From Chitinispirillales bacterium (GTDB lineage: Bacteria > Fibrobacterota > Chitinivibrionia > Chitinivibrionales > Chitinispirillaceae): a stretch of DNA of 11,688 nt. The notes beneath the pieces were generated by a model that saw only the letters and a list, made by a program, of their open reading frames with translations, did not search any database and had not been told where the DNA came from. Shown in pieces: positions 1-8,344 of the stretch. Every line of letters starts with the position of its first letter. Within the stretch, counting starts at the first letter, position 1. A program made the translations under genes and the position numbers. The stretch spans positions 1 through 11,688 of the forward strand of contig JAIRUL010000193.1 of NCBI GenBank assembly GCA_031254445.1. The letters run 5' to 3'.

Positions 1-2958
1 TTCGCTTCGATAGTAAAAAGCCATCTTAACCACCGGCGAATGCGGGTTGCCGGTGGGGCCCGCGATCCGGCACACGCCGGCGCTGTCCGACGCAACCGTG
101 TCCAAAGACGGATAAGTAAACGGGAAGTAGAGCGTTTCAGTATGCTCGGCGCTGCCTTGGGAGACATTGAACCTATGGTATGATAACTCTAAAAGGCTGT
201 AATTGCTTGAATCGGGGGCGGCCTCTACCACATAATAGCCGGCGCCGGCGTTTCTAAGCTCGGCGGTATCGCCCGCCGCGTTGTTGAAGAAGAGCGTCCG
301 GTTGAGCGGCGACGCCGCCTTCACCGCCCCGCTCCCTGAGTACCCAGCGACATCAAACTTTATGGCCTTATCCCCGGGCTGCAACCGGATGTTGTAAGAG
401 TCGCTATTCGGAGAGAGGCGGCCGTTATTTATGGTTATCGTTATCGGGGCGGGGATGGTGGTGTTATTATCGATGGCGGCTGCATCCGCAAAATACCCAT
501 CCGCGCCGGCGTTGACCGTTACGACGCCGTTAGGAATGTTCCTTATCTCGTATCTGCCGTCAGCCGCACTCTTAGCCGACGCGGCTACGCGGCCTCCCGC
601 ATCGTAAACTAGCACATCGACGCCGCCCATAAATACGCCGCCGCCAAGGGCGACAAGGCCCTTGATCATGGCCAACGCGTAAACGGTATCGGCGTACGTT
701 ATAGGCGCGCCGTCATCCACGCCCTCTGTGGTAAGCCCTCTGATAGCGGCCTCCGGCCCAAACCCGGCGGCGGCAACCTTTACATCGTATGTTTTACCGT
801 GCGGCAGGCTTATGGAGAATTTTCCGAATACCGGATCGCTTATCACAATAAGGGTATCGGGATTCGCTGCGCCCGTTTCGACAAACGTGACCCGCGCGGA
901 GGCAATCGGCGCGTTCGCGTATGCGTTTATAGCGGGAACCCAGCTCCTGCCGATAATAGACCCGTTGACAAGCGCCGCGCCCCCCCTTAGGGTTACGTCT
1001 TGAGACGCCGTACCGGCGACGGCAACGCTCCTGCTGAACATCGCAAACCCGGGCTTCTCAACCGTGAGCGTGTACACGCCCGAACCGACATAGAACGCAT
1101 AGGCGCCGTTCTGCGGCGTAGAAGATACCTCGTCTACCAGAACGCCGCCGCGCAAGAGGCGAACCCGCGCCGCGACAACCGTGCCGCCGGACGAGTTCCT
1201 GACGACGCCGGAGAGCGTGAATTGATTCCTCTCCAAATAGGCATCCCCAAAATTCTTATTGTCGCCTACGCGCAGGGCCGCCCTCCTCGGGGAGGAGGCC
1301 CTAAAACCCGGCTTTTGAACCGTAACAACCCAATCGGCCGCCCTGCAGGCAAGCACGAACCCGCCGTTCCCGTCTGTCGTTGCGAAAACCGTATCGCCCC
1401 ACTCCGACGCGGCGGTGACCGTGGCCGAGTTCAAGGCCGAACTGTCGTTAGAGGCAAGCGCCCTGCCGTAGAGAACCGCCTCCGGCCGCGACATTGGGAT
1501 TTGCACGGAGGCCGTACCGCTTGGCGTCACGGCAACGGTGGAGGTATACGCGCAGTAACCTTCCTTTGCGGCCGTGATACGGTAGACTCCGGCGGAAATG
1601 CGCCTATTGTCTAAGGCGCCGTTACTATTTGTATAGAAGAGAAACGGCGTCATTGTAGACCCGTCGAGCACCTCCGGCTTTAGCTCTACAAAACCAACCG
1701 GCGACTGCACGCCGCCCAGCGTCTCAAAGGTCTTAACGCTCAAATTGCCCTCGGCGGATTTGCTGTATCTAAACGTCGAGGTAGAATTATTATCCGTAAA
1801 CGCCGCGCCGCGGCTGTCTAACGCGTATACCCGCCACGTGTACGAACCGCTTGCCAGCGTGCCGCCTGCGTTTAACACCACGCGCAGCGTGTCACCCGCG
1901 CCGCGCGGCACCGTGGCCTCCCAAACGAGCATCTTCATGGCGAAATCGCCCATGCCCCCCATGCCGAAGTCGGCGGTGCGCCCATCGCTGAAGATGTTCA
2001 GCAGATAGGAGCTGGCGCCCGTGTCGATGTTCGCCCACTTAAACTCTATCTCAGCGGCATTGTTAAAAGCGTTGCCGCGCGCCGGAGCCGTAGGCCTCGG
2101 CGCCTTGAGCGCCCCGCCGTCCGCCTTTATCGCGAAGCGCCCTGCCACCTGATCCATCGCGCTTACGACGTCCCACGACGTGAACGCCGAGTAGTTGCCG
2201 TAGTTGTTCAGCACTATCCACGAATAGGTCTTGCCCGGCGAGAGCGGCGGCGGCGAGGCCTTTATCGTGTTCGACGGATCGGGCGCGCCGTAGGCTATGC
2301 GCGTGTTTGGGGTTATGGCCTGCCAAATAATGTTGACGTTCGAGTTGGGCTTGCCGTCCGGCGTGGCGAACGGCTCGTCGGAAAGAAGCACGTGGTAATA
2401 CGGCACGCCGGCAACGGGCTTCCACTGAAAGAGCGGCGCAAGTTCGGAGACCATCTTTGTAGACTCGCCCTTCATAAAGTCGGCCCGAGGGTAGATAATC
2501 GCGGGCGGCTCGGCGCTCGCAACCATAAGGTTTAGGTAGTCGGAGTAGAGGGTGTCGCCGCTCTCGGCGACGGCGGCGGCTATAACGTAGTAGACCCCTG
2601 AACCCATGCGGCCGCCTTGCCGCCCGGGAATAAAGCGCGTTACCCTCTTATTGTACGCCGCGCCGAAAGGGGCAAGCGCATTGTCGTCTACAACGGAAGA
2701 GAGCTTCCTATACTTAGACAAGTCGCCAGCGGCCGGCGCGGAAGCATAGTATATGTCGCCCGATAGGGGCTGCGCCTCCGGAATCTGCGACCCAGCCCCC
2801 GTAAGCTGCACCCACTCGACACGGACGGTATCCGCCGCTTTCCTTATGCCGGCGGCGCTAGGGTCGGGCACAATCTTTAACGCCTGCCGCTGCGCCGCCG
2901 ACGCGAACGCAACGCACGCTAAGACCAACAAGACGGAAACTTCGATTTTCCTTAACAT
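1..2958 (-). CDS. Large secreted modular protein with Fn3-like and carboxypeptidase-regulatory-like domains (3' end outside window)
   Basis: The reading frame is open from an ATG at 2956-2958 to the left edge: 986 codons, no stop. An AAAGGA ribosome-binding site lies 9-10 nt before the ATG. The N-terminus (MLRK, a hydrophobic run, then AFASA before AQ) looks like a Sec signal peptide cut near residue 21; the VLAC at residues 12-15 makes a lipoprotein a weaker alternative. Three Fn3-like beta-sandwich stretches can be seen at about 35-150, 170-250 and 300-380 (FQW and FKW openings, YSW and YTWRV closings). Five modules resembling carboxypeptidase-regulatory (transthyretin-like) domains follow at about 405-470, 490-560, 580-650, 660-745 and 758-828. 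Each ends in a G-F/Y turn: KEGYC, KPGFR, KPGFA, AAGFG, ADGYF. A further beta-rich region follows to the edge. No enzymatic motif is visible. By inference it is a surface or extracellular adhesive or scaffold protein. It lies 98 nt downstream of the barrel gene on the same strand, so co-transcription is plausible. Domain calls are by eye from fold signature, not by profile search. Confidence 0.85.
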   Translation of the reverse strand, partial: MLRKIEVSVLLVLACVAFASAAQRQALKIVPDPSAAGIRKAADTVRVEWVQLTGAGSQIPEAQPLSGDIYYASAPAAGDLSKYRKLSSVVDDNALAPFGAAYNKRVTRFIPGRQGGRMGSGVYYVIAAAVAESGDTLYSDYLNLMVASAEPPAIIYPRADFMKGESTKMVSELAPLFQWKPVAGVPYYHVLLSDEPFATPDGKPNSNVNIIWQAITPNTRIAYGAPDPSNTIKASPPPLSPGKTYSWIVLNNYGNYSAFTSWDVVSAMDQVAGRFAIKADGGALKAPRPTAPARGNAFNNAAEIEFKWANIDTGASSYLLNIFSDGRTADFGMGGMGDFAMKMLVWEATVPRGAGDTLRVVLNAGGTLASGSYTWRVYALDSRGAAFTDNNSTSTFRYSKSAEGNLSVKTFETLGGVQSPVGFVELKPEVLDGSTMTPFLFYTNSNGALDNRRISAGVYRITAAKEGYCAYTSTVAVTPSGTASVQIPMSRPEAVLYGRALASNDSSALNSATVTAASEWGDTVFATTDGNGGFVLACRAADWVVTVQKPGFRASSPRRAALRVGDNKNFGDAYLERNQFTLSGVVRNSSGGTVVAARVRLLRGGVLVDEVSSTPQNGAYAFYVGSGVYTLTVEKPGFAMFSRSVAVAGTASQDVTLRGGAALVNGSIIGRSWVPAINAYANAPIASARVTFVETGAANPDTLIVISDPVFGKFSISLPHGKTYDVKVAAAGFGPEAAIRGLTTEGVDDGAPITYADTVYALAMIKGLVALGGGVFMGGVDVLVYDAGGRVAASAKSAADGRYEIRNIPNGVVTVNAGADGYFADAAAIDNNTTIPAPITITINNGRLSPNSDSYNIRLQPGDKAIKFDVAGYSGSGAVKAASPLNRTLFFNNAAGDTAELRNAGAGYYVVEAAPDSSNYSLLELSYHRFNVSQGSAEHTETLYFPFTYPSLDTVASDSAGVCRIAGPTGNPHSPVVKMAFYYRSE

Positions 2959-3013
2959 CTATGGCAATCCTTTCAACAGGCGCGAAAACCTAATTCAACG
3001 GGCACTTTAAGCA

Positions 3014-3026
3014 ATAACAATGTTAT
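3014..3026. promoter_or_regulatory. 13-nt odd-centred palindrome upstream of the large secreted protein gene
   Basis: Read on the minus strand this is ATAACATTGTTAT, a perfect inverted repeat (ATAACA / TGTTAT) around one central base. It is followed by TGC, making a 16-nt element. Its centre is 62 nt from the start codon at 2958. A near-identical element sits at the same distance before the barrel gene (see 4687-4699). It could be an operator, or a promoter-associated box in the 98-nt gap between the two genes. The sequence is clear; the function is inferred. Confidence 0.4.
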
Positions 3027-3056
3027 GCCATTGCGCTAACAACTTTTCTCCCCGCG

Positions 3057-4631
3057 CTAAAAGTAATAATTCACCCCGCTGCGCACAGCCGGCAGCGGCA
3101 GTATGTCCGCCTCTAAACGGAGCTGCAGCTTGGTGCCCAAATTCAACCCGCCGCTGACTATCGGCAGCACCATGACCACATCCCCCACGCGCAAACTCTT
3201 AAGCGCCTTGTTGTCCCTCAACGCATAATTTTGGTTGCTCCGCGCGTCTAACCCCCCAAACCCTACGTTCATGAAGAACGAAGGGTAAGTAAGGTTGAAC
3301 AAGAGGATATGGTCGGCGGCAACGCCCAAGTCGACGGAGAGCGTGTCGTTCTTGCCGGCTAACCAAGAGCTGGAATCTTCGGATCGCACGTTTGTAGTCC
3401 GTATAATGTTATCCATCTTCATGGCAAGCTCGCCGAAGAGCTTTGTGTAGGAGACAGACATTTTGTTCGGAACGATGTCGAACGCTAACGTGTGCCCCTG
3501 CGGCATTTTCCAGCGGAAAGCGTCGCGGATTTCGTAGGTGATGCTGTCGATTTCGTTCGGTATCAGCCCGCCGCCCTCGCCGAACGTCTTGAAGACGTAG
3601 AGCGGATTGGCCCCCAAACTGTCGGAGAAACTTTCGAACTTGGCGCCGAGCGTGAGGTCGCCTGTCTCCAAATCGACCACCCGCGGCACGACAAAGCCGC
3701 CAACCGCCGAGCCCTTGGCTTTGGTATTCAACCCAAAGCGCGAGTTGAGCGAAAACCTCTTCCATTTGACGCCGACGGAGGGCGTCCAAGCCTCGGCCCT
3801 AAAGCGCCCCTGCGCGAGCCCGTTGCACTTATCAGAGTTAAAATTGATGAGCTCCTCGTCTATGCCAATGCTCATAAAAGCGCCGTCGCCCATGTCAACG
3901 TTGCGGGCGGTTATGTTGGCGTGACCCAAAATATCGATGTCGGCCTTGAGCCTCACGTCTACGGAGAAGAGGTGGCGGTGCAGGTTGAGCGCGAAGACGA
4001 GGTCGTCGTTGTTGTTCACCCTATAGGCATACCCAAACGTCATCGTCTCCCAGCCCATGCTGACCGACAGCGGCAGCCTAAGCGCGCCCCTCACAGCCAA
4101 AAAGCCGTCTATGCTCCCGGGAGCGGCGCCGCCGCCGTTATCTAAAACTTCGTTTATAGGCCGAAACGTTTCTATAAGAGACGAGCCGCCTAGCGCGGTG
4201 CTGAAGTTCATGAAAAAGTTTTGCGTATACGCGAAAGAACCAACGCCGCCGACCATCGGAACGTCTACCCTCACCGTGTAATTCGCGTTTTGGCTGGCGC
4301 CGGCCGTCGGGTTGAACTTATTTCCGCGCCTAAAGATTTTTTCGTTGCCAAAGATGCTGTCTATCGACTTCTCGTCTAAAAAATCGCTCAGCCCGGCTGA
4401 AAATGGAAACGGTATGTTGAATCCGAAATACCCTACCGGGTAATCAAAAGAGACATTCGTAAGGGAGCGCAGCAGATCGTAGTTGAATCCCATCGACAAG
4501 CGCACGTCGAAAGACGGCACCCCCAACCTGACATTTCCCACCGGTTCAATGCCGCCGCCCGGTTGGGCAAAAGACGGCCCCGCTGCAAACACCGCGGCCA
4601 GTATCGCGGTAAACGCGCCGATTCGTTTCAT
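3057..4631 (-). CDS. Probable outer-membrane beta-barrel protein
   Basis: The protein has 524 residues from ATG 4629-4631. The frame stays open 33 codons further upstream, but this start is chosen because it has AAGGA about 7-8 nt before it and opens directly with a classic signal peptide: MKR, hydrophobic core, PSFA, then Q, with cleavage after about A22. The mature chain is rich in alternating hydrophobic and polar residues with Gly/Asn turns. It ends in GVNYYF, an aromatic C-terminal residue of the kind recognised by the BAM barrel-assembly machinery. No catalytic motif was seen. The chain resembles, in style, the uncharacterised 500-600-residue barrels of FCB-group bacteria (for example DUF5723-like), but I cannot assign a family. 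It sits upstream of the large modular secreted protein, 98 nt apart, suggesting a shared surface function. A strong promoter and long leader precede it. Confidence 0.8.
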   Translation of the reverse strand: MKRIGAFTAILAAVFAAGPSFAQPGGGIEPVGNVRLGVPSFDVRLSMGFNYDLLRSLTNVSFDYPVGYFGFNIPFPFSAGLSDFLDEKSIDSIFGNEKIFRRGNKFNPTAGASQNANYTVRVDVPMVGGVGSFAYTQNFFMNFSTALGGSSLIETFRPINEVLDNGGGAAPGSIDGFLAVRGALRLPLSVSMGWETMTFGYAYRVNNNDDLVFALNLHRHLFSVDVRLKADIDILGHANITARNVDMGDGAFMSIGIDEELINFNSDKCNGLAQGRFRAEAWTPSVGVKWKRFSLNSRFGLNTKAKGSAVGGFVVPRVVDLETGDLTLGAKFESFSDSLGANPLYVFKTFGEGGGLIPNEIDSITYEIRDAFRWKMPQGHTLAFDIVPNKMSVSYTKLFGELAMKMDNIIRTTNVRSEDSSSWLAGKNDTLSVDLGVAADHILLFNLTYPSFFMNVGFGGLDARSNQNYALRDNKALKSLRVGDVVMVLPIVSGGLNLGTKLQLRLEADILPLPAVRSGVNYYF

Positions 4632-4639
4632 CGTCAATT

Positions 4640-4783
4640 CCTTAGGGTTTGGTATTTCAACCGGAATCAGGCATACTACAAGCGCAATAATATTGTTATC
4701 GCGATGCCGCGCTACGCCTGCCTTGCTCAATTTTTACGGCGTATCCGCAACAATCTGTATTTGAACCAGAGTATGCCTAAGGG
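4640..4783 (-). promoter_or_regulatory. Potentially folded 5' leader of the barrel gene; 5' end complementary to the Shine-Dalgarno region
   Basis: In the transcript, CCUUAGGCAUACU (4782 to 4770) lies near the predicted 5' end. Its AGGCAUACU part (4778-4770) is exactly complementary to AGUAUGCCU (4677-4669). Its CCUUAGG part (4782-4776) is exactly complementary to CCUAAGG (4646-4640), which contains the Shine-Dalgarno AAGG. The two pairings compete for the shared AGG, or can nest into one long bulged stem that closes the leader and covers the ribosome-binding site. A smaller hairpin, GCGATAA / TTATTGC with a 5-nt loop and one G-U pair, lies inside at about 4684-4702. The complementarities are seen directly; translational control or mRNA stabilisation is inferred. 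Confidence 0.35.
4687..4699. promoter_or_regulatory. 13-nt near-palindrome upstream of the barrel gene, partner of 3014-3026
   Basis: On the minus strand this reads ATAACAATATTAT followed by TGC. It matches 14 of 16 positions of the element before the large secreted protein gene. The inverted repeat has one mismatch. Its centre (4693) is 62 nt from the barrel start at 4631, the same spacing as the other copy. TAGCGC and GGCAT also precede both copies in the same order, with small indels. Confidence 0.4.
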
Positions 4784-4797
4784 TATTACGATGGGAA

Positions 4798-4843
4798 AAT
4801 ATAGTTATCGCGCTGCGTTTAAGTCAAACTTTTTTTATTTTTT
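4798..4843 (-). promoter_or_regulatory. Predicted sigma-70-type promoter with A-tract UP element for the barrel gene
   Basis: On the minus strand, TTGACT (4827-4822) and TATATT (4803-4798) are separated by 18 nt. Immediately upstream of the -35 is an A-rich tract (4828-4843, A-runs broken by one T) typical of UP elements. The predicted start is near 4791, giving a leader of about 160 nt before the ATG at 4631. This is the most consensus-like promoter on the left side of the window and suggests high expression. Confidence 0.55.
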
Positions 4844-4875
4844 AACGCGCGGCATGCCCATGCGCGATACTATGG

Positions 4876-4912
4876 AAAAAGCGGGGCTGCCGCGCCGCCC
4901 GCCCCGCTTTTT
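4876..4912 (-). terminator. Intrinsic terminator of the HU/IHF gene
   Basis: The arms AAAAAGCGGGGC (4876-4887) and GCCCCGCTTTTT (4901-4912) are perfect complements, with a 13-nt GC-rich loop. Read on the minus strand the hairpin ends in five T residues. The distal arm begins inside the HU stop codon (TTA on plus, 4911-4913), so the gene ends as the hairpin starts. The symmetry would let it also stop plus-strand transcription, though no plus-strand gene ends here. Confidence 0.85.
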
Positions 4913-5204
4913 ACCGCTTCCCGCTGCCGCTTATCCGCGCTTTCAAATCGCTAGAGTACTTGAAGATGGGCACCATGCGCTTCTCGAGGGGGACGACCTC
5001 CCCCGTGCGGGGGTTGCGGGCGGGCCGCGCCTTGCGCTCCTTAACCTGAAACGTCCCAAACCCCCGAACCTCAATCGTCCGCCCGCGCTCAAGCTCCTCG
5101 GACAACGCCTCCAAAAACTCTTCCACGGCAATCTTGGTCTCGGTTTGCGTGAGGCCGGTAACGCGGGCCACAGCGGCGACTAAATCGTGCTTTGTCGTGT
5201 TCAT
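4911..5204 (-). CDS. HU/IHF-family nucleoid DNA-binding protein
   Basis: The protein has 97 residues, usual for the family. It is a dimeric DNA-bending protein of the nucleoid. The helical N-terminal half (about 1-40, with LVAAVARVTGLT and the EEFLEALSEEL helix) leads to the GFGTF turn (48-52). The beta-arm carries RNPRTGE (63-69); Pro65 is the expected DNA-intercalating residue. A FKYSSDLKARI-type C-terminal helix ends the fold. The charged GRTIEVRGFGTF start of the saddle is IHF-like, but HU and IHF subunits cannot be separated by eye. GGAGG lies 10 nt before the ATG and is itself the loop of a small hairpin. It is transcribed alone, closed by a strong terminator, and divergent from the DUF4403 gene. 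Confidence 0.95.
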   Translation of the reverse strand: MNTTKHDLVAAVARVTGLTQTETKIAVEEFLEALSEELERGRTIEVRGFGTFQVKERKARPARNPRTGEVVPLEKRMVPIFKYSSDLKARISGSGKR

Positions 5205-5208
5205 AATA

Positions 5209-5226
5209 AAAAATCCTCCGATTTTT
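5209..5226 (-). promoter_or_regulatory. Hairpin presenting the HU ribosome-binding site
   Basis: In the transcript AAAAAUC (5226-5220), loop GGAG (5219-5216) and GAUUUUU (5215-5209) form a perfect 7-bp stem, mostly A-U. The Shine-Dalgarno GGAGG falls in the loop and first closing pair, about 10 nt from the ATG. The stem is weak enough to be temperature- or protein-sensitive. A regulatory role is inferred. Confidence 0.35.
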
Positions 5227-5261
5227 GATTCTCAAAGAATAACTTCCCTACCGCTAACACT

Positions 5262-5276
5262 AAATATAGTATATTT
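5262..5276. promoter_or_regulatory. 15-nt perfect palindrome in the divergent HU / DUF4403 promoter region
   Basis: AAATATAGTATATTT is an inverted repeat with a single central base. It supplies -10-like hexamers on both strands: TATAGT at 5265-5270 (plus) and TATACT at 5273-5268 (minus). No good -35 is visible on either strand. Its right end is only 5 nt from the DUF4403 ATG. A second inverted repeat, ATTCT-CAA-AGAAT (5228-5240), lies 30 nt before the HU start. Confidence 0.35.
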
Positions 5277-5281
5277 CCATT

Positions 5282-6688
5282 ATGCGAGCCTTAATGAATT
5301 GTTTAATTATTTTTTTAGCCTGCGCGGCGCTAAACTGCGCAAGCCGCTCCAAGGCCATTGCCGGCGGCCCTAACATACCCGCCGCCAGCCTATCCCCCGT
5401 CCCGTCGACAATAAACATCCCCATCGAAATCAAAACCGCGTTCCTCGAAAAACTCATCAACGACGAGTTTAGCGGCGCGTTCTTTAAGAGCGACACCGCG
5501 CTCCCGGGCGGCATCCTGAACATCAAGATCTCCGCCCGCAAAAACGGCCCCGTCAAAATCGGCGCAAAGGGCGACGAACTCTCGTGCAGCTTCCCCGTCA
5601 AGATAACGATGCGCGTCTCGGCTACGCTCTCCGCCCTTGGCCTCAGCCACACCGAGCACCAAGACATCGAAGCGGGCATCACATTTAGGCTGCGTTCCAA
5701 AATATCCCTCAAGAACAACTGGCTCGTCGCGACAACCACCTACACCGACGGCTACACATGGACTAAAGAGCCGGTAATCAAAACCCGCGTCGCCACCATC
5801 CCCATCAAACCGTTGGCCGACTACTTGGCGGGGAAACAACTCGACGCCATAGGGCCGCACATAGACAAGGCGCTGGCCAACTCCGACATCATAAAAAAAT
5901 CGGTCATCGCCCCACTATGGGAGCAGCTCTACACGCCCATCGGCCTCCCCATACCGGAGACGCGGGAAACGATATGGATGCGCTTCGACCCAACCGAGAT
6001 ATACCTGTCGAACCTAAAGGGGCGCGGGGCCTCCATCTCCGCCCTCGTCGGCATCCGCGCCGTTACCGAGGCCGTCATCGGCGACGAGCCAAAGCGGCGC
6101 GAACCGATGCCGCTGCCCAACTTCCTAACGCCGCAAGGGCAAGACTCAACTTTCGCCGTCAACCTATACGCCGAAGTCCCCTACGGAAAAGCCACCGCCA
6201 TCTGCAAGGAACTCTTTATCGGAAAAACGTTTAGGTCGGGCATGCAATCGGTCACGGTCAACGACATAGAGGTCGCGGGGATAAACGAAAACGGCCTGAT
6301 ATTGCTGAGAATGGAACTCTCCGGCTCGCTGAAAGGGAGCGTGCGGGTAACAGGGCGGGCGGTCTACGACGAGAGGGCGAAAGCGCTGCTTATCGAGAAC
6401 CTGAACTACGACTTTGAGACGGCGAGCAGCTTCCAAAAGACAAAACATTGGCTGCTCAAGGGGATAATCATCAACAAAATGAAGCCGCACATGAGGTTCC
6501 CGCTAACCGATATGCTCGACGCCGAGGCGCTGTCGCACAGCATATTCGCCGACTACCCGCTGCAAAGCGGCATCGCGCTGAACGGGCGGATAGATTCGCT
6601 GACGGTGCGCGGCGCGGAGATGACGCCGAATGCGTTTAGAGCCGCCGTGCTGGCGAAAGGGGTGGCGTGGGTGACGGTTAAAAATTGA
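5282..6688 (+). CDS. DUF4403-family protein, probable lipoprotein
   Basis: The protein has 468 residues. The body matches the uncharacterised DUF4403 family: STINIPIEI near residue 42, a following LEKLIN, a mid-protein WEQLYTPIGLPI and WMRFDPTEIYL, and paired long beta-rich halves. Function is unknown; family members are generally exported. The N-terminus MRALMNCLIIFLACAALNCAS is short and hydrophobic with two Cys (C14 after FLA, C19 after ALN). C14 is the better, though imperfect, lipobox. No Shine-Dalgarno precedes the ATG, and the AT-rich -10-like palindrome ends 5 nt upstream, so the mRNA may be nearly leaderless. Met5 is an alternative start, also without a ribosome-binding site. The gene is divergent from HU and convergent with cheB, the stops being 6 nt apart, so it is probably a single-gene transcript. 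Confidence 0.85.
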   Translation: MRALMNCLIIFLACAALNCASRSKAIAGGPNIPAASLSPVPSTINIPIEIKTAFLEKLINDEFSGAFFKSDTALPGGILNIKISARKNGPVKIGAKGDELSCSFPVKITMRVSATLSALGLSHTEHQDIEAGITFRLRSKISLKNNWLVATTTYTDGYTWTKEPVIKTRVATIPIKPLADYLAGKQLDAIGPHIDKALANSDIIKKSVIAPLWEQLYTPIGLPIPETRETIWMRFDPTEIYLSNLKGRGASISALVGIRAVTEAVIGDEPKRREPMPLPNFLTPQGQDSTFAVNLYAEVPYGKATAICKELFIGKTFRSGMQSVTVNDIEVAGINENGLILLRMELSGSLKGSVRVTGRAVYDERAKALLIENLNYDFETASSFQKTKHWLLKGIIINKMKPHMRFPLTDMLDAEALSHSIFADYPLQSGIALNGRIDSLTVRGAEMTPNAFRAAVLAKGVAWVTVKN

Positions 6689-6694
6689 CGGGCA

Positions 6695-7792
<1,098 letters not shown>

Positions 7793-7832
7793 TTACTACG
7801 TAAACCCCGCCGATATTATTCCCAAAATGACA

Positions 7833-8306
7833 TTAAGGCTTATAAATCATCAGCCTAACGACCAAGCAGTACCCTTCCGTTTCAAAAAACTGCATGCACT
7901 CCATCTCCGCGCCGGCGTCGACCTTCGAGAGGTCGCTTATGTCGCCTATTTGCGGGGCGCTTAGGTTGAAGATCGCCTCTTCGCCGTATGCTTCTGTCAG
8001 GAAGCGGCCGCATATCACGTTCAGCGCCTCTTTCAGCGCGTCGCGGGCGTGCGCCTGCGCCATGTCTTCGTCGGGCTCTATGCCGAGCATGTTGCTCGCT
8101 AAGAGCAGGCAGAGCTTTTGGTCGGCGGCGATATTGAACTTCCCTTTTTGCGGCCCCGAAAACTCCATGGACGCCTCGTGCGCGTCCTTTATATGGGTGT
8201 AGTCGAAGTTGGCGGCGTCTTGCGACTCGCAAAATAGGAACGCCAGCTCCTCCAAGATAATCTTGCACACACTGTCGACCACCATTGACATTTGGGTTTT
8301 ATCCAT
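7833..8306 (-). CDS. cheX: CheX/CheC-family CheY-P phosphatase-like protein
   Basis: The protein has 157 residues, the size of CheX. The family signature D/S-x3-E-x2-N followed by P about 22 residues on is present: D89, E93, N96 and P118, with 21 residues between N and P. Only one such motif is present, as in CheX rather than the two-motif CheC. Glu and Asn of this motif position the water that hydrolyses the CheY aspartyl-phosphate. Its position between cheY and cheB supports this role, since no CheZ is seen. The start at 8306 uses GAAAGG 8 nt upstream. A closer GGGAGG leaves only 1 nt before this ATG and is 16 nt from Met6. The symbol is tentative; a plain CheX-like domain protein of other function is the alternative. 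Confidence 0.8.
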   Translation of the reverse strand: MDKTQMSMVVDSVCKIILEELAFLFCESQDAANFDYTHIKDAHEASMEFSGPQKGKFNIAADQKLCLLLASNMLGIEPDEDMAQAHARDALKEALNVICGRFLTEAYGEEAIFNLSAPQIGDISDLSKVDAGAEMECMQFFETEGYCLVVRLMIYKP

Positions 8307-8344
8307 GCCTCCCGCCTTTCATTCCGTAATTAGTGTTGGCCTAT

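Noticed and set aside
1000-1614. 204-codon plus-strand open frame
   Set aside because: Arg/Gly-rich antisense shadow of the large secreted protein gene; no ribosome-binding site or domain.
2063-2425. 120-codon minus-strand open frame
   Set aside because: Out of frame within the long open frame of the secreted protein; Arg-rich shadow composition.
3011-3036. Sigma-54 promoter (TGGCA ... TTGC) before the large secreted protein
   Set aside because: The GG to GC distance is about 15 nt instead of the required 10.
3492-4145. 217-codon plus-strand open frame
   Set aside because: It lies wholly antisense inside the barrel gene, which has a signal peptide, ribosome-binding site and C-terminal Phe. 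The plus-strand translation has no recognisable fold.
4632-4730. N-terminal 33-residue extension of the barrel protein
   Set aside because: It has no ribosome-binding site at its start, would bury the signal peptide, and overlaps the regulatory leader.
4847-4866. Hairpin GCATG-CC-CATGC with flanking CGCG between HU and the barrel promoter
   Set aside because: The stem is short and bulged, with no T-run in either direction that fits a gene end. The real terminator is at 4876-4912.
4563-5183. 206-codon plus-strand open frame across the barrel leader and HU
   Set aside because: It crosses the barrel promoter, the terminator and the HU coding region; Pro/Arg/Leu-rich shadow composition.
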